5,176 nucleotides of DNA, taken from positions 1-5,176 of the forward strand of contig DAOVTM010000308.1 in NCBI GenBank assembly GCA_030633145.1. Direction: 5' to 3'. Position numbers and translations under genes: made by a program. Origin of the DNA: Desulfobulbaceae bacterium. GTDB lineage: Bacteria; Desulfobacterota; Desulfobulbia; Desulfobulbales; Desulfobulbaceae. The notes below the pieces were generated by a model. That model was given only the letters and a program-made list of their open reading frames with translations. It was not told the DNA's origin and did not search any database. Positions 1 to 5,174 of the stretch are shown here, piece after piece. Position 1 is the stretch's first letter, and each line of letters begins with the position of its first letter.

Positions 1-488
1 ACAAGGGAATCGTGCCGGATCTTGTCCTGCCCAGCATGTTGGATCATCTGGAAACCGGTGAGCAGTACATGGATAACTCTCTCCCCTGGGACAAGGTCAC
101 CGGGGTGGATTATACTGCCTGGAACGGTGCCAGGTTCGATGTCAATGCTGCCCGGCAGCAGGGCGAAAAATACGCAGCCGAAGATAAGAAATTTCAAAAA
201 ATCAAAGAGGAAAGCCTCAAGGCCAAACAGCGCAAAGAGGAGACCATGACCGCTGATTACCTGGCCGGTGTCATCCGTGAGCGGGAAGAGCTTGAGCGGG
301 CCAGAGAAGAGGCCAGAGCCGCCGGTGTTCTGGATGAGCATGAGGATGACGAGGAAAAGGACAGCAAGGGCAATAAGAAAAAGAAAGACCTGGACGAGCA
401 GCTAGCCGGAGATCCTTATGTTGATTTGGCCCTGTTCCTGATGAACAGCCCCGGGGTTTCGCAGCAGGCTGTGAGCCGGGCTAAGTAA
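1..488 (+). CDS. prc: Tail-specific (C-terminal processing) protease Prc, 3' end only
   Basis: The reading frame is open to the left edge: codons at 3-11 read K-G-I and lead into V-P-D-L-V-L-P-S. About 161 C-terminal residues are present and the stop is TAA at 486-488. GTG at 12 is an internal valine, not a start. The opening resembles the G-x-x-P-D-hydrophobic-V-L-P-S segment just after the protease core in Prc/Tsp (S41 family), and L-E-T-G-E followed by L-P-W-D also matches the conserved C-terminal domain of that family. Known Prc enzymes are periplasmic serine proteases with a Ser-Lys dyad and a PDZ domain that degrade proteins from the C-terminus; none of those parts lies in the window. 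A long charged helix follows, then a 20-residue acidic/lysine-rich patch at 336-395, then a short hydrophobic final helix (D-P-Y-V-D-L-A-L-F-L, 411-440). Assignment to the Prc C-terminal domain is confident; catalytic competence cannot be judged here. Confidence 0.88.
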   Translation, partial: KGIVPDLVLPSMLDHLETGEQYMDNSLPWDKVTGVDYTAWNGARFDVNAARQQGEKYAAEDKKFQKIKEESLKAKQRKEETMTADYLAGVIREREELERAREEARAAGVLDEHEDDEEKDSKGNKKKKDLDEQLAGDPYVDLALFLMNSPGVSQQAVSRAK

Positions 489-501
489 GCCCGGCCTTAC
501 T
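484..501. terminator. Small inverted repeat between convergent stops
   Basis: AGTAAG (484-489) and CTTACT (496-501) form a 6-bp perfect stem around a 6-nt loop. The repeat covers the prc stop codon on one strand and the lipoprotein stop on the other. Its position suits a bidirectional end-of-transcript hairpin, but the stem is short and AT-rich and no T-run follows on either strand, so a real intrinsic terminator is doubtful. The sequence is seen; the function is inference. Confidence 0.25.
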
Positions 502-748
502 CAACCGCTTCTTTCATTTCGTCTATTTTTTTGCTGTTGGCATCCATCATTTCCTGAACAGCTTTGGCCTTGTTAATCGGTTTCTTGATCTGGTTGACCG
601 CTTTCTCAGCCACCCGGTCATTTAACCGCTCTACAGCGTTCTTGTCCGCTTCGACAGCAGTATTTTTTTGCGATTCATCGCTGGAGCATCCCAAGGTCAG
701 GCAGGAGAGCAGTAGGGCGAGGGAAATAAAGGCCAGTATTTTTTTCAT
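497..748 (-). CDS. Small envelope lipoprotein, 83 aa, function unknown
   Basis: I chose the ATG at 748-746 because it is preceded by AAGGA (760-756) at 7-nt spacing and starts a textbook lipoprotein signal: M-K-K, then a hydrophobic run I4-L14. The frame stays open upstream to an ATG at 850, but that extension has no signal character and crosses a hairpin. Two cysteines could be lipidated: C16 in L-L-S-C and C21 in T-L-G-C-S-S-D-E. C21 gives the more typical mature start (Cys-Ser-Ser-Asp), while L-L-S-C fits the lipobox consensus better. The mature part, about 62 residues, is highly charged, alternates Lys/Glu/Asp with Ala/Val/Met and should be largely helical, with no recognisable domain. 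Export and anchoring to the outer or inner membrane is a firm inference; the role is not known. It converges on prc with 8 bp between stops and lies 143 bp downstream of the RACo-like gene on the same strand, perhaps with its own promoter. Confidence 0.8.
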   Translation of the reverse strand: MKKILAFISLALLLSCLTLGCSSDESQKNTAVEADKNAVERLNDRVAEKAVNQIKKPINKAKAVQEMMDANSKKIDEMKEAVE

Positions 749-778
749 GGTGTATTCCTTGTAAAAATGGTTGTTGAA

Positions 779-795
779 GGTGCGCTGTGCGCACC
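779..795. repeat. Perfect 7-bp inverted repeat upstream of the lipoprotein gene
   Basis: GGTGCGC (779-785) and GCGCACC (789-795) flank a 3-nt loop, TGT. The stem is perfect and GC-rich. No T-run follows it on the minus strand, where the next bases read TTCAACAACC, so it is a poor intrinsic terminator. It lies just downstream of a possible -10 box for the lipoprotein gene, so it could be a 5' mRNA hairpin or an operator dyad. The structure is seen; the role is inferred. Confidence 0.55.
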
Positions 796-797
796 AT

Positions 798-825
798 TTA
801 ATAGGATCCATACCGGTGTTCGCAA
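798..825 (-). promoter_or_regulatory. Possible sigma-70-type promoter for the lipoprotein gene
   Basis: Read on the minus strand, TTGCGA (825-820, 4 of 6 matches to TTGACA) is followed after 16 bp by TATTAA (803-798, 4 of 6 matches to TATAAT). Transcription would start near 791, at the 7-bp hairpin, and give a leader of roughly 45 nt to the ATG at 748. Both boxes are imperfect, so this is only a candidate. Confidence 0.3.
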
Positions 826-856
826 CTACGCCAGATCCATTTAAGAGCATCTTCCT

Positions 857-890
857 CTGCCATGCAGCCGTCCAAGGTAATCCATGGCAG
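857..890. repeat. 8-bp inverted repeat just past the RACo-like gene stop
   Basis: CTGCCATG (857-864) and CATGGCAG (883-890) are exact reverse complements around an 18-nt loop. TTAAG (841-845) and CTTAA (891-895) add a second pair of complementary arms outside, separated by an 11-nt bulge on one side. The structure lies immediately after the stop at 894-892 on the minus strand. No T-run follows, so it would not be a classical intrinsic terminator; it might mark a 3' end or slow exonucleases. Confidence 0.4.
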
Positions 891-891
891 C

Positions 892-2838
892 TTAACGCTC
901 CGAGAGTTTAATCTCCGAAAGTTTTTTCTCCACCGAAGGAAAGAGGCTCATGTCCGTATGGGGCAGAAAGAGTGATGCCATATAATGCTGCATGAACTCG
1001 GGGTTCTCGGCAAGCTCCATATTGGTCATCAGGGTGCGTACCTGCACCCGATCACGGAAACGATACACATTGGAAAGACTGATCTGGCAGCCCAGCATGG
1101 AGGCATTGCCCAGGTAATAGAACATGTCCCGATCCACATCCGGCAGCAGTCCAATGGTGATTGCCCGCTCCAGGTCGATATAGGCTCCGAAGTTACCCGC
1201 CATGATGACCCTGTCCAGGTCTGCAAAGGTCAGGCCCACCGATTCCAGCAGGGTCTGGTAGCCTGCGTACATGGCTCCCTTGGCTCGCATCAGGTTGTCC
1301 AGATCCACCTCGGTTATGACGATGTCCTCGCCAATGAGTGAGTCCTGCTTCCAGGCCAGCACATACTCCCAGCCGTCCCGTCCCTCCCTGATGCGGTCGT
1401 TTTCAATAGTGCGGCGGAATTTACCCTGCTGATCTATAACACCGACCTCCAGCAGCTCCGAGACAATGGAGATCAGGCCTGAACCGCAGATACCCGAGGG
1501 CTTGATCCGGCCAATGGTTACGATCATCGGGTCAAAGGTCTCAGGATGAATTTGAAAATTTTCAATGGCACCGTTAGAGGCTCGCATTCCGTACTGGATA
1601 CCGCCGCCCTCAAAGGCCGGGCCGGCGGAACAGGCCGCGCAGACCATCCAGTCCTTATTGCCCACCACGATCTCGCCGTTGGTACCGATGTCAATAAATA
1701 GACTGATTTCTTCCGACTTGGCCATCTGGCAGGCATGGACACCGGCCACAATATCACCACCCACATAAGAGGCAATACAGGGATAGAGAAAGAGCCGCAT
1801 GGAGGGATGGGCATGGATGCCCAGTTCCGCTGCCGGAGTAAGCGGGAACTGGCTGACGCTGGGAACATAAGGAGATTCCCGGATATATCTGGGGTCAAGG
1901 CCCAGCAGCAGATGGGACATGACCGTGTTGCCAGCGGCCATCATATAGGAAATATTTGCCGGAGAGATAATCATCTTGCGGCAGATATCCTCGATAATGG
2001 TGTTGATGGTCTCCACCACCTTGCCCTGCAGGGTCTGTAACCCACCAGGCCTGCTTGCGTAAATGATGCGGGAGATAACATCTTCCCCGTAGCTGATTTG
2101 GGCGTTATACCCGGAAGCCTCGGCCAGGATTTCTCCTGAATTCAAGTCGATCAAGACCCCGGAACAGGTGGTGGTGCCGATATCAACTGCCAGTCCGTAC
2201 AGCTTGGAGGTTGTGTCTCCGGCCTCCACATCAATGATACGAAAGGTCTCACCCTGGTTCTTACCGCGCAACAGGAGGAGGGTGACCTTCCAGTCTGATT
2301 CGCGCAGAGCCAGAGGAAGATGTTTGATCAGCTCCGGGTGGTCGTAGGAGGTCTCCCGCACGTCACCGGGCATGGCTAGCTTGATTCCCCGCATCACCCG
2401 CTGCATGTCTGAAATATTGTCCTCCATGGTGGGCGGATCCAGCTCCAGGTAGAGCTTGCTCACCGGTGGGTCAGTCTTCCAGGTTCCGACCAGAGAATCC
2501 AGAGCCTTGGCAGAAATAGTGCGGGTGGTCTTGGGTTTGACCTTGAGAGCCTTGCCGCTCTTGGTGGTCATCTCCGGGATGGTTACCTGAAGGTCAGACT
2601 CCACCGAGGTCAGGCAGGCCAACCGGTATCCCTTGTCCCAGTCTTCTTGCTTAAGGGTGGCCTTGTCTGAACGGGTCTCGCCCTTGTTGACCACCACCTT
2701 ACACTTGCCGCAGACTCCGTCACCACCGCAGTAGGCATGAACATAGACCCCTGCCTTGGCGGCTGCGTTGAGTAAGTTCTCGCCTTTATCAACGGTTATG
2801 GTTATGTTATCGGGAAGGAACTCGATGGTTTGTGTCAT
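892..2838 (-). CDS. RACo-like reductive activator: [2Fe-2S] ferredoxin domain plus ASKHA ATPase domain (DUF4445 family)
   Basis: The 648-residue protein starts at ATG 2838-2836, with GGAG (2849-2846) 7 nt upstream. Residues 1-95 form a plant-type ferredoxin domain with a C37-x5-C43-x2-C46-x28-C75 cluster motif. A linker (about 96-125) and a middle region (about 126-210) lead into an acetate/sugar kinase-Hsp70-actin (ASKHA) fold. Phosphate-type loops are G-L-A-V-D-I-G-T-T-T (215-224) and F-I-D-I-G-T-N-G-E (381-389); other conserved blocks are A-G-N-T-V-M (302-307), A-G-P-A-F-E-G-G-G-I (405-414), S-G-I-C-G-S-G-L (448-455) and A-G-N-F-G-A (547-552). Order and length match RACo of carbon monoxide-using acetogens, which uses ATP to drive one-electron reduction of an inactive Co(II) corrinoid protein to Co(I). 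All four cluster cysteines and the loops are intact, so it looks functional and cytoplasmic. No corrinoid protein, methyltransferase or CODH/ACS gene is in the window, so its partner is unknown; acsV would be a guess. Confidence 0.9.
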   Translation of the reverse strand: MTQTIEFLPDNITITVDKGENLLNAAAKAGVYVHAYCGGDGVCGKCKVVVNKGETRSDKATLKQEDWDKGYRLACLTSVESDLQVTIPEMTTKSGKALKVKPKTTRTISAKALDSLVGTWKTDPPVSKLYLELDPPTMEDNISDMQRVMRGIKLAMPGDVRETSYDHPELIKHLPLALRESDWKVTLLLLRGKNQGETFRIIDVEAGDTTSKLYGLAVDIGTTTCSGVLIDLNSGEILAEASGYNAQISYGEDVISRIIYASRPGGLQTLQGKVVETINTIIEDICRKMIISPANISYMMAAGNTVMSHLLLGLDPRYIRESPYVPSVSQFPLTPAAELGIHAHPSMRLFLYPCIASYVGGDIVAGVHACQMAKSEEISLFIDIGTNGEIVVGNKDWMVCAACSAGPAFEGGGIQYGMRASNGAIENFQIHPETFDPMIVTIGRIKPSGICGSGLISIVSELLEVGVIDQQGKFRRTIENDRIREGRDGWEYVLAWKQDSLIGEDIVITEVDLDNLMRAKGAMYAGYQTLLESVGLTFADLDRVIMAGNFGAYIDLERAITIGLLPDVDRDMFYYLGNASMLGCQISLSNVYRFRDRVQVRTLMTNMELAENPEFMQHYMASLFLPHTDMSLFPSVEKKLSEIKLSER

Positions 2839-2861
2839 GTAGGAACTCCGTTTGCGGTAGA

Positions 2862-2906
2862 GAGTGTTGAGTTATGAGTTGTGAGTTATGAGTGTTGAGT
2901 TATGAG
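2862..2906 (+). repeat. Tandem heptad array, GAGTNNT units (left arm)
   Basis: Six complete 7-bp units and a GAG remnant run head to tail: GAGTGTT, GAGTTAT, GAGTTGT, GAGTTAT, GAGTGTT, GAGTTAT, GAG. Every unit keeps GAGT and a final T and varies only at positions 5-6. A higher-order period is visible: GAGTTATGAG recurs every 14 bp (2869, 2883, 2897), and a 17-bp segment starting at 2862 recurs exactly at 2890. It lies 23 bp upstream of the RACo-like start codon, within its likely 5' leader or promoter region. Confidence 0.9.
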
Positions 2907-2952
2907 ATTATGCAGGTTTTTTTCTCAATACTCACAACTCACAACGCACAAC
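2878..2952. repeat. Large imperfect inverted repeat built from heptads
   Basis: Positions 2878-2907 pair with 2923-2952: 24 of 30 positions are complementary with no gap needed, around a 15-nt spacer (2908-2922) that ends in six T. As RNA on either strand this could fold into a long hairpin; as DNA it could extrude a cruciform. The T-run lies in the loop, so it is not an intrinsic terminator. It occupies most of the divergent gap 2839-2996, where promoters of both flanking genes should lie, and I found no convincing -35/-10 pair there for either gene. Confidence 0.8.
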
Positions 2953-2958
2953 TAATAA
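2924..2958 (-). repeat. Second heptad array in inverted orientation (right arm)
   Basis: Plus-strand units are CTCAATA, CTCACAA, CTCACAA, CGCACAA and the degenerate CTAATAA. Three of them read as TTGTGAG- or TTGTGCG-type units on the opposite strand, so this is the same family as the left array but inverted. It decays toward the prmA side, the last unit barely matching. It ends 38 bp before the prmA start codon. Confidence 0.8.
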
Positions 2959-2996
2959 ATGATACCATAAAACTGGTGTATAGGCAATGAGGGAAT

Positions 2997-3914
2997 ATGA
3001 GCGATCTTGATCCAGAAAAAATGGTCAAAAAATGGTTGAAAATCCACTTGGACTGTCCAGAAATGATCATAGAGGGTGCTGTTGACCTGTTGGCTGTATT
3101 AAGCGGCTCTGGAGTGGAACAGACCCCGCCACAGCACGGCAGCAGCGGGGTGAATGCGTTTTTTGTCCTTGATGGTATGGATACAGCGCAGGAGCAGAAG
3201 GAGATAAAGCAGCGGGTGCAAGAGGAGCTGAACAATCTCTTTCAGATCTATGAGCAACCTGCGCCTGTACTTGGGTATCAGCTTCTGGACGATGAAGACT
3301 GGGCCACCTCCTGGCAGCAGTACTTTAAACCATTCGCCATTATTCCAGGTCTGGTCATCAAACCGAGCTGGGAGACGTATGCCCGGCAGAGGGATGAACT
3401 GGTGATTGAGATGGATCCGGGCATGGCCTTTGGTACCGGACAGCACGCCTCTACCAAGCTGGCTTTGTCATTGATCCGGGCTTCTTTTCAGGAAGGTCGT
3501 GTTGACCGGGTGCTGGATATCGGCACCGGAACCGGTATCCTGGCAATGGCAGCTGCCCTGTTTGGTGCAAAGGAGGTCATTGCCACGGACAACGATCCAG
3601 TGGCGGTGCAGGTGGCAGGCGATAATATTGCGCATAATCGGCTGGAATCGATTATTTCGGTTTCAGGCAGGGATCTGTCTGGGCTTGAGGGAGAATTTAC
3701 TCTGATCTGTGCTAATATCATCCATGGAGTACTGGTGGAAATGGCTCCACAGATGAGCGGGCTGCTTGAAAAACAGGGCTGGCTGGTTCTGGCCGGAATT
3801 TTGCAAGGAGAGCAGGAGGAAAACATCATCAAGGTATATGGGCAGGCTGGACTCAGGCTGGAGCAGACTCTGTATGAAGACGAGTGGGTTGCGCTCCTCC
3901 TGCGTTCGGCTTGA
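2997..3914 (+). CDS. prmA: Ribosomal protein L11 methyltransferase PrmA
   Basis: A 305-residue class I SAM-dependent methyltransferase, close to the usual length of about 290-300 for PrmA, which methylates ribosomal protein L11 in the cytoplasm. The N-terminal part (to about residue 90) is the divergent substrate-recognition domain. D-W-A-T-S-W-Q-Q-Y-F-K-P (101-112) and D-P-G-M-A-F-G-T-G-Q-H-A-S-T (140-153) are PrmA signatures. The SAM-binding motif I is L-D-I-G-T-G-T-G-I-L-A (173-183), the acidic residue pairing with SAM ribose is in T-D-N-D-P (197-201), and the catalytic-region N-I motif is at N240-I241. The ATG at 2997 has GAGGG (2989-2993) only 3 nt upstream, which is close; a stop at 2988 bars any longer form. 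Met9 (3021) aligns better with the usual family start but lacks a ribosome site. It is the first gene of a probable unit with the two genes downstream. Confidence 0.95.
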   Translation: MSDLDPEKMVKKWLKIHLDCPEMIIEGAVDLLAVLSGSGVEQTPPQHGSSGVNAFFVLDGMDTAQEQKEIKQRVQEELNNLFQIYEQPAPVLGYQLLDDEDWATSWQQYFKPFAIIPGLVIKPSWETYARQRDELVIEMDPGMAFGTGQHASTKLALSLIRASFQEGRVDRVLDIGTGTGILAMAAALFGAKEVIATDNDPVAVQVAGDNIAHNRLESIISVSGRDLSGLEGEFTLICANIIHGVLVEMAPQMSGLLEKQGWLVLAGILQGEQEENIIKVYGQAGLRLEQTLYEDEWVALLLRSA

Positions 3915-3940
3915 GAGACTTGAAAGAAATTAACGTAACA

Positions 3941-3960
3941 CAATAGAAAACAATGGAAAA
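3941..3960 (+). repeat. Tandem decamer at the start of the zinc-finger gene
   Basis: CAATAGAAAA (3941-3950) is followed directly by CAATGGAAAA (3951-3960), identical at 9 of 10 positions. The single difference (A to G) creates the ATG at 3953. The repeat lies over the translation start region and may be a simple local duplication. Confidence 0.6.
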
Positions 3961-4294
3961 CATGGATACAAAACAGAGAAAAGAAATCAGGGAAAAGATC
4001 GAGCAGGCCATTGACGAGACTGGCAGCAATATTGTTGACCTCGAAAAGTTGACCAAACCCATTGCCCCGGATAACGCCATCGGCAGGCTGTCGCGGATGG
4101 ATGCCATCGGAACCCTGAGCATAAATCAGGCTGCCCTGGCTGATAACCGCCGTAAGCTGACCCTGCTCCATAAGGCACAGGGCCGCATCGATGATCCGGA
4201 GTTCGGTATCTGTGTGGACTGCGGCGAACCCATCCCGGTGGGCAGAATTTTGATCATGCCGGAGAGCAATCTCTGCGTTCACTGCGCCGCATAG
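3953..4294 (+). CDS. DksA/TraR-family C4 zinc-finger protein, short form (113 aa)
   Basis: The C-terminus carries a C4 zinc finger, C87-x2-C90-x17-C108-x2-C111, in the context G-I-C-V-D-C-G-E-P-I and L-C-V-H-C-A, which is characteristic of DksA/TraR proteins. Residues 5-80 are mostly helical and charged. G-R-L-S-R-M-D-A (44-51) matches the tip region seen in short TraR-like members, keeping an Asp-Ala pair like that of the DksA tip. Family members bind the RNA polymerase secondary channel and alter initiation, DksA together with ppGpp. At 113 residues it is shorter than E. coli DksA (151) and lacks much of the N-terminal extension, so I call the family and not dksA itself. Start choice is open: ATG 3953 has no clear ribosome site; ATG 3962 has GGA 5 nt upstream and would give 110 residues. 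It lies 38 bp after prmA and 16 bp before the next gene, so co-transcription is likely. Confidence 0.88.
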   Translation: MENMDTKQRKEIREKIEQAIDETGSNIVDLEKLTKPIAPDNAIGRLSRMDAIGTLSINQAALADNRRKLTLLHKAQGRIDDPEFGICVDCGEPIPVGRILIMPESNLCVHCAA

Positions 4295-4310
4295 GAGAGA
4301 GGGTATATCA

Positions 4311-4952
4311 ATGCGCAATTTCTTCATATTGCTGCTGACCTGTGTGACGTTGGGCGGCATCCTATACTGTTTTCCCGACCCCTTCCTTACCCCGGTTGCC
4401 AACTTGCTGATTGTCGATGATGACCTGCAACATGCGGACGGGGTGGTGGTTTTGAACACCGGGGTTGAGATATATGACCGCCTGATTGAGGCTGCGAAAA
4501 TATACGGAGACGGGCTGGCAGATAAGGTCATACTTGACGGCAACCGCAAGACTGAGTCTGTCAGAAAATTAGAGGCCATGGGCTACGAACCCTGCTGTTC
4601 CTGGGATGAAGGCCGGATCAGGGTGCTTGAACTGTACGGAGTACCACGGGAAGACATCATCTCTATCAGTGCTCCGGATGCATACGATACGGTCAGCGAG
4701 GCGGCTCAGGTTGCCAACACTCTGCACCGGCTGGGCATGAAACGGTTGATCATTGCCACCAGCAAAACCCACACTGCACGAGCCATACATATCTGGCGCA
4801 CTTATCACGGGCATCAATTCTCCCTCCAGTCGGCTGCCGCCTCAACTGATGAGTTTAATCCAAACTCCTGGTGGCAGGATGGAAAACAGATCCGTTGGAT
4901 ACTCTATGAATATGGTTCCTGGCTGTACTATTACTGGAAGAAGTTGATATAG
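4311..4952 (+). CDS. Membrane-anchored DUF218 protein, YdcF/SanA/ElyC-like
   Basis: A 213-residue protein. Residues 4-21 are a hydrophobic N-terminal segment after M-R-N, probably an uncleaved membrane anchor with the rest in the periplasm. The DUF218 pattern is present in order: A-D-G-V-V-V-L-N (42-49), an amphipathic stretch with Y-D-R-L-I-E-A-A (55-62), V-I-L-D-G-N (73-78), a conserved polar segment ending D-T-V-S-E-A-A (126-132), and R-L-I-I-A-T-S-K-T-H-T-A-R-A (145-158), in which H154 and R157 correspond to the family's conserved H-x-x-R. Known relatives (SanA, ElyC, YdcF) affect envelope integrity or peptidoglycan precursor handling in enterics; the biochemical activity is unsettled, so I assign no reaction. 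The ATG at 4311 is preceded by a purine-rich ribosome site in 4294-4303 that overlaps the stop of the preceding gene, which suggests translational coupling. The C-terminus is rich in Trp and Tyr. Confidence 0.82.
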   Translation: MRNFFILLLTCVTLGGILYCFPDPFLTPVANLLIVDDDLQHADGVVVLNTGVEIYDRLIEAAKIYGDGLADKVILDGNRKTESVRKLEAMGYEPCCSWDEGRIRVLELYGVPREDIISISAPDAYDTVSEAAQVANTLHRLGMKRLIIATSKTHTARAIHIWRTYHGHQFSLQSAAASTDEFNPNSWWQDGKQIRWILYEYGSWLYYYWKKLI

Positions 4953-4990
4953 GGTGATAATGCGGTCTCGTCTATAGTGTTCATCACGAA

Positions 4991-5017
4991 AAGAGCATCA
5001 GTTTAAGGTGTTTTTTT
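4991..5017 (+). terminator. Weak terminator candidate after the DUF218 gene
   Basis: A run of seven T (5011-5017) follows a short hairpin: CATC (4996-4999) can pair with GGTG (5007-5010), using one G-U pair, around a 7-nt loop. Pairing may extend into the T-run with further G-U and A-U pairs. The stem is weak, but this is the only T-run in the 4953-5086 gap, where the prmA-led unit should end. Confidence 0.3.
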
Positions 5018-5025
5018 CCTGTTCC

Positions 5026-5038
5026 ATGACACTGTCAT
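5026..5038. repeat. 13-bp dyad upstream of the tRNA gene
   Basis: ATGACA and TGTCAT are perfect reverse complements around a single central C. Overlapping it are ATTGCAAT (5037-5044, a perfect palindrome) and CCATGA/TCATGG (5024-5029 with 5045-5050). The cluster lies 37-63 bp before the tRNA and could be an operator or chance. Confidence 0.4.
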
Positions 5039-5066
5039 TGCAATTCATGGTAAAAGCGGTTACATA
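5038..5066 (+). promoter_or_regulatory. Possible promoter for tRNA-Leu
   Basis: TTGCAA (5038-5043, 4 of 6 consensus matches) precedes TACATA (5061-5066, 3 of 6) by 17 bp. A start near 5073 would leave a leader of about 14 nt. TATACA at 5073-5078 is an alternative -10 but lacks a good -35. Low confidence. Confidence 0.25.
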
Positions 5067-5086
5067 CTTCTCTATACACTTTCAAT

Positions 5087-5174
5087 GCCGGAGTGGTGAA
5101 ACTGGTAGACGCACTGGACTCAAAATCCAGCGGGACTTGCGCCCATGTCGGTTCGACTCCGACCTCCGGCACCA
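5087..5174 (+). tRNA. tRNA-Leu, anticodon CAA
   Basis: A complete class II (long variable arm) tRNA. The acceptor stem GCCGGAG (5087-5093) pairs with CTCCGGC (5164-5170), followed by discriminator A at 5171 and genome-encoded CCA at 5172-5174. The D arm (5096-5112) contains GG in its loop. The anticodon stem CTGGA (5114-5118) pairs with TCCAG (5126-5130), and its 7-nt loop holds CAA at 5121-5123, which reads UUG leucine codons. The variable arm lies between 5131 and 5146 and can form a G-G-G/C-C-C stem. The T stem GTCGG (5147-5151) pairs with CCGAC (5159-5163) around TTCGACT. Every arm is intact, so it should be functional. Confidence 0.97.

Noticed and set aside
12..14. GTG start of a 158-aa protein
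   Set aside because: The frame continues upstream to the window edge with residues matching Prc, so this is an internal codon of a truncated gene.
749..850. A longer N-terminus for the lipoprotein, starting at ATG 850
   Set aside because: It would bury the signal peptide 34 residues inside the protein and translate through a perfect hairpin; the ATG at 748 has a good ribosome site and begins the signal sequence.
985..1341. A plus-strand open frame inside the RACo-like gene, with others at 1565-1768 and 1735-2040
   Set aside because: All are antisense to a gene with strong domain evidence and show His/Gln-rich low-information translations without ribosome sites.
2878..2952. Rho-independent terminator
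   Set aside because: The T-run is in the loop, not after the stem, and the element lies between divergent gene starts where no transcript needs to end.
2862..2958. CRISPR array
   Set aside because: Units are 7 bp, contiguous and without spacers, and the two halves are inverted to each other; no cas gene is nearby.
2862..2958. MITE or insertion-sequence remnant
   Set aside because: No flanking target-site duplication or distinct terminal repeat is visible; the symmetry is fully explained by heptad units. A genome-wide search could reopen this.
3488..4579. A 363-codon open frame on the minus strand
   Set aside because: It lies antisense to prmA, the zinc-finger gene and the DUF218 gene, each of which has clear family motifs. 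Its translation is Ser/Pro/Arg-rich with no domain, as expected of a shadow frame.
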